From Paragorgia papillata (taxonomy: Eukaryota > Cnidaria > Anthozoa > Scleralcyonacea > Coralliidae): DNA of 64,000 nt. Under the pieces are notes generated by a model. The model saw nothing but the letters and a program-made list of their open reading frames with translations. It was not told the DNA's origin and searched no databases. The position numbers and the translations under genes were made by a program. Numbering within the stretch: position 1 is the stretch's first letter; each line of letters starts with the position of its first letter. This document shows, piece by piece, positions 30,412-44,374 of this stretch. The stretch spans positions 124,001 to 188,000 of the forward strand of contig JAWNZC010000283.1 of NCBI GenBank assembly GCA_035771165.1. Direction: 5' to 3'.

Positions 30412-32500
30412 TCAACAAATCGCAACAAATCACAACAAATCGCAACACGTCGCAACAAATCACAACAAATCGCAACAAATCGCAACAATCGCAACAAATC
30501 GCAACAAATCTGATTTGTTGCGATTGTTCCGATATAAATTTGTTGCGATTTGCAAATCGCAACAAATCACAACAAAACGCAACAAATCACAACAAATCAC
30601 AACAAAACGCAACAAATCACAACAAATCGCAACAAATCACAACAAATCGCAACAAATCGCAACACGTCGCAACAATCGCAACAAATCACAACAAATCGCA
30701 ACAAATCGCAACAATCGCAACAAATCGCAACAAATCTGATTTGTTGCGATTGTTCCGATATAAATTTGTTGCGATTTGCAAATCGCAACAAATCACAACA
30801 AAACGCAACAAATCACAACACGTCGCAACAAATCACAACAAATCGCAACAAATCGCAACAATCGCAACAAATCGCAACAAATCTGATTTGTTGCGATTGT
30901 TCCGATATAAATTTGTTGCGATTTGCAAATCGCAACAAATCACAACAAAACGCAACAAATCACAACAAATCACAACAAAACGCAACAAATCACAACAAAT
31001 CGCAACAAATCACAACAAATCGCAACAAATCGCAACACGTCGCAACAATCGCAACAAATCACAACAAATCGCAACAAATCGCAACAATCGCAACAAATCG
31101 CAACAAATCTGATTTGTTGCGATTGTTCCGATATAAATTTGTTGCGATTTGCAAATCGCAACAAATCACAACAAATCGCAACAAATCGCAACAAATCACA
31201 ATAAATCGCAACAAATCGCAACAAATCACAACAAATCACAACAAATCGCAACACGTCGCAACAATCGCAATAAATCACAACAAATCGCAACAAATCGCAA
31301 CAATCACAACAAATCGCAACAAATCACAACAAATCACAACAAATCGCAACAAATCACAACAAATCGCAACAAATCGCAACAAGTCGCAACAAATCACAAC
31401 AAATCGCAACAAATCGCAACAATCGCAACAAATCGCAACAATCGCAACAAATCGCAACAAATCGCAACAATCGCAACAAATCAGATTTGTTCCGATTGTT
31501 CCGATTTAAATTTGTTGCGATTTGCAAATCGCAACAAATCGCAACAAATCGCAACAAATCGCAACAAATCACAACAAATCGCAACAAATCGCAACAAATC
31601 GCAACAAATCGCAACAAATCACAACAAATCGCAACAAATCACAACAAATCACAACAAAACGCAACAAATCACAACAAATCGCAACAAATCGCAACACGTC
31701 GCAACAATCGCAACAAATCACAACAAATCGCAACAAATCGCAACAAATCGCAACAAATCAGATTTGTTGCGATTGTTCCGATTTAAATTTGTTGCGATTT
31801 GCAAATCGCAACAAATCACAACAAATCACAACAAAACGCAACAAATCACAACAAGTCGCAACAAATCGCAACAAATCGGAACAAATCACAACAAATCGCA
31901 ACAATCGCAACAAATAGCAACAAATCACAACAAGTCGCAACAAATCGCAACAAATCGCAACAAAACGCAACAAATCACAACAAATCGCAACAAATCGCAA
32001 CAAATAGCAAGAAATCACAACAAGTCGCAACAATCGCAACAAATCTGATTTGTTGAGATTTAAATTTGTTGCGATTTGCAAATCGCAACAAATAGCAACA
32101 AATCACAACAAGTCGCAACAAGTCGCAACAAATCGCAACAAATCGCAACAAATCGCAACAAATCACAACAAATCGCAACAAATCGCAACAATCACAACAA
32201 AACGCAACAAATCACAACAAATCACAACAAATCGCAACAAATCACAACAAGTCGCAACAAATCTGATTTGTTGCGATTGTTGCGATTTAAATTTGTTGCG
32301 ATTTGCAAATCGCAACAAATCACAACAAATAGGAACAAATCACAACAAGTCGAAACAAATCGCAACAATCGCAACAAATCGCAACAAATCACAACAAATC
32401 GCAACAAATCGCAACAAATCGCAACAAATCGCAACAAATCACAACAAATCACAACAAATCGCAACAAATCGCAACAAATCACAACAAATCGCAACAAATC
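30412..32500 (-). repeat. Satellite CAA block 3
   Basis: Same module order as block 2, with deletions. The distal part matches block 2 at about 2,563 bp and block 4 at about 2,277 bp offset. Confidence 0.92.
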
Positions 32501-33076
32501 AGATTTGTTGCGATTTAAATTTGTTGCGATTTGTTGCGATTGTTGCGATTTGTTGCGATTTGTTGTGACTTGTTGCGACTTGTTGTGATTTGTTGCGATT
32601 TGTTGTGATTTGTTGTGATTTGTTGTGATTTGATGCGTTTTGTTGCGTTTTGTTGTGATTTGTTGCGATTGTTGCGACTTGTTGTGATTTGTTGTGTTTT
32701 GTTGCGACTTGTTGCGATTTGTTGCGATTTGCAAATCGCAACATGCAAATCGCAACAAATTTAAATCGCAACAATCGCAACAAATGAGATTTGTTGCGAT
32801 TGTTGCGATTTGTTGTGATTTGTTGCGATTTGTTGCTATTTGTTGCGATTTGTTGTGATTTGTTGTGATTTGTTGCGATTTGTTGCGATTTGTTGCGATT
32901 TGCAAATCGCAACAAATTTAAATCGCAACAATCGCAACAAATCAGATTTGTTGCTATTTGTTGCGATTTGTTGCGACTTGTTGTGATTTGTTGCTATTTG
33001 TTGCGATTTGTTGTGATTTGTTGCGAAGGCCATCTGGCGGAATACATTTCATGTAAAAGATGTTTATACCTTCACT

Positions 33077-33107
<31 letters not shown>

Positions 33108-33433
33108 TATTTGTTGTGATTTGTTGCGATTTGTTGCGACTTGTTGTGATTTGTTGCTATTTGTTGCGATTTGTTGCGATTTGTTGCGACTTGTTGTGAT
33201 TTGTTGCGATTTGTTGTGATTTGTAGCGATTTGTTGCGATTTGCAAATCGCAACAAATTTAAATCGCAACAATCGCAACAAATCAGATTTGTTGCGATTG
33301 TTGCGATTTGTTGTGATTTGTTGCGATTGTTGCGATTTGTTGCGATTTGTTGCTATTTGTTGCGATTTGTTGCGACTTGTTGTGATTTGTTGCGATTTGT
33401 TGCGATTTGTTGTGATTTGTTGCGATTTGTTGT
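32501..33433 (+). repeat. TTG-oriented tract after block 3, with retroposon tail
   Basis: Satellite units and three modules. Carries retroposon-tail copy 1 at 33,025-33,111 and ends at TTCAAC (33,433). Confidence 0.9.
33025..33111 (+). mobile_element. Retroposon 3' tail, copy 1
   Basis: GAAGGCCATCTGGCGGAATA, then CATGTAAAAGATGTTTATAC, CTTCACTAAATAAAGACT and (ATT)n. AATAAA followed by a microsatellite tail is typical of the 3' end of a CR1/L2-like LINE or a SINE derived from one; the family is inferred. Satellite flanks it on both sides, with the 5' junction at TTGTTGC|GAAGG. Confidence 0.75.
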
Positions 33434-34780
33434 TCAACAAATGTCGCAACAATCGCAACAAATCGCAACAAATCGCAACAAATCGCAACAATCGCAACAA
33501 ATCGCAACAAATCTGATTTGTTGCGATTGTTCCCATATAAATTTGTTGCGATTTGCAAATCGCAACAAATCACAACAAAACGCAACAAATCACAACAAAT
33601 CGCAACAAATCACAACAAATCACAACAAATCGCAACAAATCACAACAAATCGCAACAAATCGCAACACGTCGCAACAAATCACAACAAATCGCAACAAAT
33701 CGCAACAATCGCAACAAATCGCAACAATCGCAACAAATCAGATTTGTTCCGATTGTTCCGATTTAAATTTGTTGCGATTTGCAAATCGCAACAAATCGCA
33801 ACAAATCGCAACAAATCGCAACAAATCGCAACAAATCGCAACAAATCGCAACAAATCGCAACAAATCGCAACAAATAGCAACAAATCACAACAAATCGCA
33901 ACAAATCACAACAAATCACAACAAAACGCAACAAATCACAACAAATCACAACAAATCGCAACAAATCGCAACACGTCGCAACAATCGCAACAAATCACAA
34001 CAAATCGCAACAAATCGCAACAAATCGCAACAAATCAGATTTGTTGCGATTGTTCCGATTTAAATTTGTTGCGATTTGCAAATCGCAACAAATCACAACA
34101 AATCACAACAAAACGCAACAAATCACAACAAGTCGCAACAAATCGCAACAAATCGGAACAAATCACAACAAATCGCAACAATCGCAACAAATAGCAACAA
34201 ATCACAACAAGTCGCAACAAATCGCAACAAATCGCAACAAAACGCAACAAATCACAACAAATCGCAACAAATCGCAACAAATAGCAAGAAATCACAACAA
34301 GTCGCAACAATCGCAACAAATCTGATTTGTTGAGATTTAAATTTGTTGCGATTTGCAAATCGCAACAAATAGCAACAAATCACAACAAGTCGCAACAAGT
34401 CGCAACAAATCGCAACAAATCGCAACAAATCGCAACAAATCACAACAAATCGCAACAAATCGCAACAATCACAACAAAACGCAACAAATCACAACAAATC
34501 ACAACAAATCGCAACAAATCACAACAAGTCGCAACAAATCTGATTTGTTGCGATTGTTTGCGATTTAAAATTTGTTGCGATTATGCAAATCGCAACAAAT
34601 CACAACAAATAGGAACAAATCACAACAAGTCGAAACAAATCGCAACAATCGCAACAAATCGCAACAAATCACAACAAATCGCAACAAATCGCAACAAATC
34701 GCAACAAATCGCAACAAATCACAACAAATCACAACAAATCGCAACAAATCGCAACAAATCACAACAAATCGCAACAAATC
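33434..34780 (-). repeat. Satellite CAA block 4
   Basis: Opens ACAAATGTCGCAAC, a private variant shared with block 5. It contains CCCATATAAATTTG and CCGATTTAAATTTG modules. Its 3' part matches block 3. Confidence 0.92.
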
Positions 34781-35369
34781 AGATTTGTTGCGATTTAAAT
34801 TTGTTGCGATTTGTTGCGATTGTTGCGATTTGTTGCGATTTGTTGTGACTTGTTGCGACTTGTTGTGATTTGTTGCGATTTGTTGTGATTTGTTGTGATT
34901 TGTTGTGATTTGATGCGTTTTGTTGCGTTTTGTTGTGATTTGTTTGCGATTGTTGCGACTTGTTGTGATTTGTTGTGTTTTGTTGCGACTTGTTGCGATT
35001 TGTTGCGATTTGCAAATCGCAACATGCAAATCGCAACAAATTTAAATCGCAACAATCGCAACAAATGAGATTTGTTGCGATTGTTGCGATTTGTTGTGAT
35101 TTGTTGCGATTTGTTGCTATTTGTTGCGATTTGTTGTGATTTGTTGTGATTTGTTGCGATTTGTTGCGATTTGTTGCGATTTGTTGCGATTTGCAAATCG
35201 CAACAAATTTAAATCGCAACAATCGCAACAAATCAGATTTGTTGCTATTTGTTGCGATTTGTTTGCGACTTGTTTGTGATTTGTTGCTATTTGTTGCGAT
35301 TTGTTGTGATTTGTTGCGAAGGCCATCTGGCGGAATACATTTCATGTAAAAGATGTTTATACCTTCACT

Positions 35370-35400
<31 letters not shown>

Positions 35401-35726
35401 TATTTGTTGTGATTTGTTGCGATTTGTTGCGACTTGTTGTGATTTGTTGCTATTTGTTGCGATTTGTTGCGATTTGTTGCGACTTGTTGTGATTTGTTGC
35501 GATTTGTTGTGATTTGTTGCGATTTGTTGCGATTTGCAAATCGCAACAAATTTAAATCGCAACAATCGCAACAAATCAGATTTGTTGCGATTGTTGCGAT
35601 TTGTTGTGATTTGTTGCGATTGTTGCGATTTGTTGCGATTTGTTGCGATTTGTTGCGATTTGTTGCGACTTGTTGTGATTTGTTGCGATTTGTTGCGATT
35701 TGTTGTGATTTGTTGCGATTTGTTGT
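34781..35726 (+). repeat. TTG-oriented tract after block 4, with retroposon tail
   Basis: Repeats the 32,501-33,433 arrangement with a few one-base insertions (34,944; 35,271; 35,276). Carries tail copy 2. Confidence 0.9.
35318..35404 (+). mobile_element. Retroposon 3' tail, copy 2
   Basis: Essentially identical to copy 1, including both satellite junctions. Confidence 0.8.
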
Positions 35727-36840
35727 TCAACAAATGTCGCAACAAATCGCAACAAATCGCAACAAATCGCAACAAATCGCAACAATTCGCAACAAATCGC
35801 AACAAATCTGATTTGTTGCGATTGTTCCCATATAAATTTGTTGCGATTTGCAAATCGCAACAAATCACAACAAATCGCAACAAATCACAACAAATCACAA
35901 CAAATCGCAACAAATCACAACAAATCGCAACAAATCGCAACACGTCGCAACAAATCACAACAAATCGCAACAAATCGCAACAATCGCAACAAATCGCAAC
36001 AATCGCAACAAATCAGATTTGTTCCGATTGTTCCGATTTAAATTTGTTGCGATTTGCAAATCGCAACAAATCGCAACAAATCGCAACAAATCGCAACAAA
36101 TCACAACAAATCGCAACAAATCGCAACAAATCGCAACAAATCGCAACAAATAGCAACAAATCACAACAAATCGCAACAAATCACAACAAATCACAACAAA
36201 ACGCAACAAATCACAACAAATCACAACAAATCGCAACAAATCGCAACACGTCGCAACAATCGCAACAAATCACAACAAATCGCAACAAATCGCAACAAAT
36301 CGCAACAAATCAGATTTGTTGCGATTGTTCCGATTTAAATTTGTTGCGATTTGCAAATCGCAACAAATCACAACAAATCACAACAAAACGCAACAAATCA
36401 CAACAAGTCGCAACAAATCGCAACAAATAGCAACAAATCACAACAAGTCGCAACAAGTCGCAACAAATCGCAACAAATCGCAACAAATCACAACAAATCG
36501 CAACAAATCGCAACAATCACAACAAAACGCAACAAATCACAACAAATCACAACAAATCGCAACAAATCGCAACAAGTCGCAACAAATCTGATTTGTTGCG
36601 ATTGTTGCGATTTAAATTTGTTGCGATTTGCAAATCGCAACAAATCACAACAAATAGGAACAAATCACAACAAGTCGAAACAAATCGCAACAATCGCAAC
36701 AAATCGCAACAAATCACAACAAATCGCAACAAATCGCAACAAATCGCAACAAATCGCAACAAATCGCAACAAATCACAACAAATCACAACAAATCGCAAC
36801 AAACAAATCGCAACAAATCACAAACAAATCGCAACAAATC
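35727..36840 (-). repeat. Satellite CAA block 5
   Basis: Same opening as block 4 (ACAAATGTCGCAAC) with an internal deletion. Closes at AAATCAGATTTG. Confidence 0.92.
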
Positions 36841-39800
36841 AGATTTGTTGCGATTTAAATTTGTTGCGATTTGTTGCGATTGTTGCGATTTGTTGCGATT
36901 TGTTGTGACTTGTTGCGACTTGTTGTGATTTGTTGCGATTTGTTGTGATTTGTTGTGATTTGTTGTGATTTGATGCGTTTTGTTGCGTTTTGTTGTGATT
37001 TGTTGCGATTGTTGCGACTTGTTGTGATTTGTTGCGTTTTGTTGCGACTTGTTGCGATTTGTTGCGATTTGCAAATCGCAACATGCAAATCGCAACAAAT
37101 TTAAATCGCAACAATCGCAACAAATGAGATTTGTTGCGATTGTTGCGATTTGTTGTGATTTGTTGCGATTTGTTGCTATTTGTTGCGATTTGTTGTGATT
37201 TGTTGCAATTTGTTGCGATTTGTTGCGATTTGCAAATCGCAACAAATTTAAATCGCAACAATCGCAACAAATCAGATTTGTTGCTATTTGTTGCGACTTG
37301 TTGTGATTTGTTGCTATTTGTTGCGATTTGTTGTGATTTGTTGCGAAGGCCATCTGGCGGAATACATTTCATGTAAAAGATGTTTATACCTTCACTAAAT
37401 AAAGACTATTATTATTATTATTATTTGTTGCGCTTTGTTGCGCTTTGTTGCGATTTGTTGTGATTTGTTGCGATTTGTTGCTATTTGTTGCGATTTGTTG
37501 GGATTTGTCGCTATTTGTTGTGATTTGTAGCGATTTGTTGCGATTTGCAAATCGCAACAAATTTAAATCGCAACAATCGCAACAAATCAGATTTGTTGCG
37601 ATTGTTGCGATTTGTTGTGATTTGTTGCGATTGTTGCGATTTGTTGCGATTTGTTGTGATTTGTTGCGATTTGTTGCGACTTGTTGTGATTTGTTGCTAT
37701 TTGTTGCGATTTGTTGCGATTTGTTGCGACTTGTTGTGATTTGTTGCGATTTGTTGTGATTTGTAGCGATTTGTTGCGATTTGCAAATCGCAACAAATTT
37801 AAATCGCAACAATCGCAACAAATCAGATTTGTTGCGATTGTTGCGATTTGTTGTGATTTGTTGCGATTGTTGCGATTTGTTGCGATTTGTTGTGATTTGT
37901 TGCGATTTGTTGCGACTTGTTGTGATTTGTTGCGATTTGTTGTGATTTGTTGCGATTTGTTGCGATTGTTGCGATTTGTTGCGATTTGTTGCGATTTGTT
38001 GTGATTTGTTGCGACTTGTTGTGATTTGTTGCTATTTGTTGCGATTTGTTGCGATTTGTTGTGATTTGTTGCGATTGTTGCGATTTGTTGCGACTTGTTG
38101 TGATTTGTTGCTATTTGTTGCTATTTGTTGCGATTTGTTGCGATTTCCAAATCGCAACAAATTTAAATCGCAACAAATCAGATTTGTTGCGATTCTTGCG
38201 ATTTGTTGTGATTTGTTGCGATTGTTGCGATTTGTTGTAATTTGTTGCGACTTGTTGTGATTTGTTGTGATTTGTTGCGACTTGTTGCGATTTGTTGCGA
38301 TTTGTTGCGATTTGTTGTGATTTGTTTGCGATTTGTTGCGATTTGTTGCGACTTGTTGTGATTTGTTGCGATTTGTTGTGATTTGTTGCTATTTGTTGTG
38401 ATTTGTTGAGATTTGTTGCTATTTGTTGCTATTTGTTGCGATTTGTTGTGATTTGTTGCGATTTGTTGCGATTTGTTGCGATTTGTTGCGATTTGTTGTG
38501 ATTTGTTGCGATTTGTTGCGACTTGTTGTGATTTGTTGCGATTTGTTGCGATTTGTTGTGATTTGTTGCGATTGTTGCGATTTGTTGCGACTTGTTGTGA
38601 TTTGTTGCTATTTGTTGCGATTTGTTGCGATTTCCAAATCGCAACAAATTTAAATCGCAACAAATCAGATTTGTTGCGATTCTTGCGATTTGTTGTGATT
38701 TGTTGCGATTGTTGCGATTGTTGCGATTTGTTGTGATTTGTTGCGACTTGTTGTGATTTGTTGTGATTTGTTGCGACTTGTTGCGATTTGTTGCGATTTG
38801 TTGCGATTTGTTGCGATTGTTGCGATTTGTTGCGATTTGTTGCGACTTGTTGTGATTTATTGCGATTTGTTGTGATTTGTTGCTATTTGTTGTGATTTGT
38901 TGAGATTTGTTGCTATTTGTTGCTATTTGTTGCGATTTGTTGTGATTTGTTGCGATTTGTTGTGATTTGTTGTGATTTGTTGCGATTTGTTGCGCTTTGT
39001 TGCGATTTGTTGCGATTTGTTGTGATTTGTTGCGCTTTGTTGCGATTTGTTGTGATTTGTTGCGATTTGTTGCGCTTTGTTGCGATTTGTTGCTCTTTGT
39101 TGCGCTTTGTTGCTATTTGTTGCGATTTGTTGCGATTGTTGCGATTTGTTGCGATTGTTGCGATTTGTTGCGACTTGTTGCTATTTGTTGCTATTTGTTG
39201 CGATTTGTTGCGATTTGTTGCGATTTCCAAATCGCAACAAATTTAAATCGCAACAAATCAGATTTGTTGCGATTCTTGCGATTTGTTGTGATTTGTTGCG
39301 ATTGTTGCGATTTGTTGCGATTTGTTGTGATTTGTTGCGACTTGTTGTGATTTGTTGCGATTTGTTGTGATTTGTTGCGATTTGTTGCGATTTGTTGTGA
39401 TTTGTTGCTATTTGTTGTGATTTGTTGCGATTTGTTGCTATTTGTTGCTATTTGTTGCGATTTGTTGTGATTTGTTGCGATTTGTTGTGATTTGTTGCGA
39501 TTGTTGCGATTTGTTGTGATTTGTTGCGATTTGTAGCGACTTGTTGTGATTTGTTGCTATTTGTTGTGATTTGTTGCGATTGTTGCGATTTGTTGTGATT
39601 TGTTGCGATTTGTTGCGACTTGTTGTGATTTGTTGCTATTTGTTGCGATTTGTTGCGACTTGTTGTGATTTGTTGCGATTTGTTGTGATTTGTTGCGATT
39701 TGTTGCGATTGTTGCGATTTGTTGCGCTTTGTTGTGATTTGTTGTGATTTGTTGCGATTTGTTGCGATTTGTTGCGATTTGTTGTGATTTGTTGTGATTT

Positions 39801-40996
39801 GTTGCGATTTGTTGCGATTTGTTGTGATTTGTTGCGATTTGTTGCGATTTGTTGTGATTTGTTGCGATTTGCAAATCGGAACAAATTTAAATCGCAACAA
39901 TCGCAACAAATCAGATTTGTTGCTATTTGTTGCGATTTGTTGCGACTTGTTGTGATTTGTTGCTATTTGTTGCGATTTGTTGCGATTTGTTGTGATTTGT
40001 TGCGATTTGTTGCGCTTTGTTGCGATTTGTTGTGATTTGTTGCGATTTGTTGCTATTTGTTGCGATTTGTTGTGATTTGTTGCTATTTGTTGCGTTTTGT
40101 TGTGATTTGTTGCGATTTGTCGCGCTTTGTTGTGATTTGTTGCGATTTGTTGCGCTTTGTTGCGATTTGTTGCGATTTGTTGTGATTTGTTGCGATTTGT
40201 TGTGATTTGTTGTGATTTGTTGCGATTTGTTGTGATTTGTTGCGATTTGTTGCGATTTGTTGTGATTTGTTGCGATTTGCAAATCGGAACAAATTTAAAT
40301 CGCAACAATCGCAACAAATCAGATTTGTTGCTATTTGTTGCGATTTGTTGCGACTTGTTGTGATTTGTTGCTATTTGTTGCGATTTGTTGCGATTTGTTG
40401 TGATTTGTTGCGATTTGTTGCGATTTGTTGCGATTTGTTGCGCTTTGTTGCGCTTTGTTGCGATTTGTTGTGATTTGTTGCGATTTGTTGCGATTTGTTG
40501 TGATTTGTTGCTATTTGTTGCGATTTGTTGTGATTTGTTGCGATTTGTTGCGATTTGTTGCGATTTGTTGCGATTTGTTGCGATTTGCAAATCGCAACAA
40601 ATTTAAATCGCAACAATCGCAACAAATCAGATTTGTTGCGATTTGTTGCGATTGTTGCGATTTGTTGCGATTTGTTGTGATTTGTTGCGATTTGTTGCGA
40701 CTTGTTGTGATTTGTTGCTATTTGTTGCGATTTGTTGCGACTTGTTGTGATTTGTTGCGATTTGTTGCGATTTGTTGTGATTTGTTGTGATTTGTTGCGA
40801 TTTGTTGCGATTTGTTGTGATTTGTTGCGATTTGTTGCGATTTGTTGCGATTTGTTGCGATTTGCAAATCGCAACAAATTTAAATCGCAACAATCGCAAC
40901 AAATCAGATTTGTTGCTATTTGTTGCGATTTGTTGCGATTTGTTGTGATTTGTTGCTATTTGTTGCGATTTGTTGTGATTTGTTGCGATTTGTTGT
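36841..40996 (+). repeat. Long TTG-oriented tract A
   Basis: Holds tail copy 3, then about 3.5 kb of TTG units with modules of a distinct subtype: TTTCCAAATCGC with GATTCTTGCG at about 38,138, 38,630 and 39,228, and GCAAATCGGAAC at 39,869 and 40,280. Ends at TTCAAC (40,996). Confidence 0.92.
37345..37425 (+). mobile_element. Retroposon 3' tail, copy 3
   Basis: Same as copies 1-2 with a shorter (ATT)n. It is followed by GTTGCGCTTTGTTGCGCTTT, a flank shared with copies 4 and 5. Confidence 0.8.
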
Positions 40997-42336
40997 TCAA
41001 CAAATCGCAAACAAATCACAACAAAATCGCAACAAATCGCAACACGTCGCAACAATCGCAACAAATCTACAACAAATCGCAACAATCGCAACAAATCGCA
41101 ACAAATCTGATTTGTTGCGATTGTTCCGATATAAATTTGTTGCGATTTGCAAATCGCAACAAATCACAACAAAACGCAACAAATCACAACAAATCACAAC
41201 AAAACGCAACAAATCACAACAAATCGCAACAAATCACAACAAATCGCAACAAATCGCAACACGTCGCAACAATCGCAACAAATCACAACAAATCGCAACA
41301 AATCTGATTTGTTGCGATTGTTCCGATATAAATTTGTTGCGATTTGCAAATCACAACAAAACGCAACAAATCACAACAAATCGCAACAAATCACAACAAA
41401 TCGCAACAAATCGCAACACGTCGCAACAATCGCAACAAATCACAACAAATCGCAACAAATCTGATTTGTTGCGATTGTTCCGATATAAATTTGTTGCGAT
41501 TTGCAAATCACAACAAATCGCAACAAATCACAACAAATCGCAACAAATCGCAACAAATCAGATTTGTTGCGATTGTTCCGATTTAAATTTGTTGCGATTT
41601 GCAAATCGCAACAAATCACAACAAATCACAACAAAACGCAACAAATCACAACAAAACGCAACAAATCACAACAAGTCGCAACAAATCGCAGCAAATCGGA
41701 ACAAATCACAACAAATCGCAACAAATCGCAACAATCGCAACAAATAGCAACAAATCACAACAAGTCGCAACAAATCGCAACAAATCGCAACAAAACGCAA
41801 CAAATCACAACAAATCGCAACAAATCGCAACAAATAGCAAGAAATCACAACAAGTCGCAACAATCGCAACAAATCTGATTTGTTGCGATTTAAATTTGTT
41901 GCGATTTGCAAATCGCAACAAATAGCAACAAATCACAACAAGTCGCAACAAGTCGCAACAAGTCGCAACAAATCGCAACAAATCGCAACAAATCACAACA
42001 AATCGCAACAAATCGCAACAAATCACAATAAAACGCAACAAATCACAACAAATCACAACAAATCAGCAACAATCACAACAAGTCGCAACAAATCTGATTT
42101 GTTTGATTGTTGCGATTTAAATTTGTTGCGATTTGCAAATCGCAAACCAAATCACAACAAATAGGAACAAATCACAACAAGTCGAAACAATTCGCAAACA
42201 ATCGCAACAAATCGCAACAAATCACAACAAATCGCAACAAATCGCAACAAATCGCAACAAATCGCAACAAATCACAACAAATCACAAACAAATCGCAACA
42301 AATCGCAACAAATCACAACAAATCGCAACACAAATC
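40997..42336 (-). repeat. Satellite CAA block 6
   Basis: A partial higher-order copy. It has CACGTC variants and CCGATATAAATTTG modules like blocks 1-3. One-base insertions cluster at 41,004-41,070 and from 42,060. Confidence 0.9.
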
Positions 42337-44325
42337 AGATTTGTTGCGATTTAAATTTGTTGCGATTTGTTGCGATTGTTGCGATTTGTTGCGATTTGTT
42401 GTGACTTGTTGCGAGTTTGTTGCGACTTGTTGTGATTGTTGCCAAATCGCAACATGCAAATCGCACAAATTTAAAACCGCAACAATCGCAACAAATGAGA
42501 TTTGCTGCGATTTGTGTGATTTGTTGCGATTTGTTGCGATTGATACAAATCGGAACAAATTTAAATCGGAACAATCGCAACAAATCAGATTTGTTGCTAT
42601 TTGTTGCGATTTGTTGCGACATGTTGTGATTTGTTGCTATTTGTTGCGATTTGTTGCGATTTGTTGTGATTTGTTGCGATTTGTTGCGCTTTGTTGCGCT
42701 TTGTTGCGATTTGTTGTGTTTTGTTGCGATTTGTTGCTATTTGTTGCGATTTGTTGTGATTTGTTGCTATTTGTTGCGATTTGTTGCGATTTGTTGCGCT
42801 TTGTTGTGATTTGTTGTGATTTGTTGCGATTTGTTGCGCTTTGTTGCGATTTGTTGCGATTTGTTGCGATTTGTTGCGATTTGTTGTGATTTGTTGCGAT
42901 TTGTTGCGATTGTTGCGATTTGTTGCGATTTGTTGCGATTTGTTGTTATTTGTTGCGATTTGTTGCGACTTGTTGTGATTTGTTGGTATTTGTTGCGATT
43001 GTTGCGATTTGTTGTGATTTGTTGCGACTTGTTGTGATTTGTTGCTATTTGTTGCTATTTGTTGCGATTTGTTGCGACTTGTTGCGATTTGTTGCGATTT
43101 GTTGCGATTTGTTGCGATTTGTTGTGATTTGTTGCGATTTGTTGCGATTTGTTGTGATTTGTTGCGATTTGTTGTGATTTGTTGCGATTTGTTGTGATTT
43201 GTTGCGATTTGTTGCGATTTGTTGCGATTTGTTGTGATTTGTTGCTATTTGTTGCGATTTGTTGCGATTTGTTGCTATTTGTTGCGATTTGTTGTGATTT
43301 GTTGCGATTTGTTGCGATTTGTTGCGCTTTGTTGCGCTTTGTTGCGATTTGTTGTGATTTGTTGCGATTTGTTGCTATTTGTTGCGATTTGTTGTGATTT
43401 GTTGCTATTTGTTGCGATTTGTTGTGATTTGTTGCGATTTGTTGCGCTTTGTTGTGATTTGTTGTGATTTGTTGCGATTTGTTGCGCTTTGTTGCGATTT
43501 GTTGTGATTTGTTGCGATTTGTTGTGATTTGTTGCGATTTGTTGCGATTTGTTGCGATTTGTTGTGATTTGTTGCGATTTGTTGCGATTTGTTGTGATTT
43601 GTTGCGATTTGCAAATCGGAACAAATTTAAATCGCAACAATCGCAACAAATCAGATTTGTTGCTATTTGTTGCGATTTGTTGCGACTTGTTTGTTGTGAT
43701 TTGTTGCGATTTGTTGCGATTTGTTGCGATTTGTTGTGATTTGTTGCGATTTGTTGCGACTTGTGTTGCGATTTGTTGCGATTTGTTGTGATTTGTTGCG
43801 ATTTGTTGTATTTGTTGCGATTTGTTGTGATTTGTTGCGATTTGTTGCGATTTGTTGTGATTTGTTTGCGATTTGTTGCGATTTGTATGCGATTTGTTGT
43901 GATCTGTTTGATTTGTTGCGATTTGTTGCGCTTTGTTGCGATGTGTTGTGATTTGTTGCGATTGTTGTGATTTGTTGCGATTTGTTGCGATTTGTTGCGA
44001 TTTGTTTGCGATTTTGTTGCGATTTGTTGTGATTTGTTTGCGATTTGTTGCGATTTGTTGTGATTTGTTGCGATTTGTTTTGCCTGTTGTTGCGATTTGT
44101 TGTGATTTGTTGCGATTTGTTGCGATTTGTTGTGATTTGTTGCGATTTGTTGCGATTGTTGCGATTTGTTGTGATTTGTTGCGATTTGTTGCGATTTGTT
44201 GCGATTTGTTGTGATTTGTTGCGATTTGTTGCGATTTGTTGCGATTTGTTGTGATTTGTTGCTATTTGTTGCGATTTGTTGTGATTTGTTGCGATTTGTT
44301 GCGATTTGCAAATCGCAACAAATTT

Positions 44326-44374
44326 AAATCGCAACAATCGCAACAAATCAGATTTGTTGCGATTGTTGCGATTT
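44326..44374. repeat. Example of the 49-bp flip hairpin
   Basis: A 24-bp arm (ending CGCAACAAATC) is the exact reverse complement of the following 24-bp arm (starting GATTTGTTGCG), around a single central A. The same structure recurs in most intact modules; some are shorter or have a central T. Confidence 0.95.

Noticed and set aside
33075..33111. (ATT)n runs as independent microsatellites
   Set aside because: Each is the end of the same retroposon tail, so they are annotated with it.
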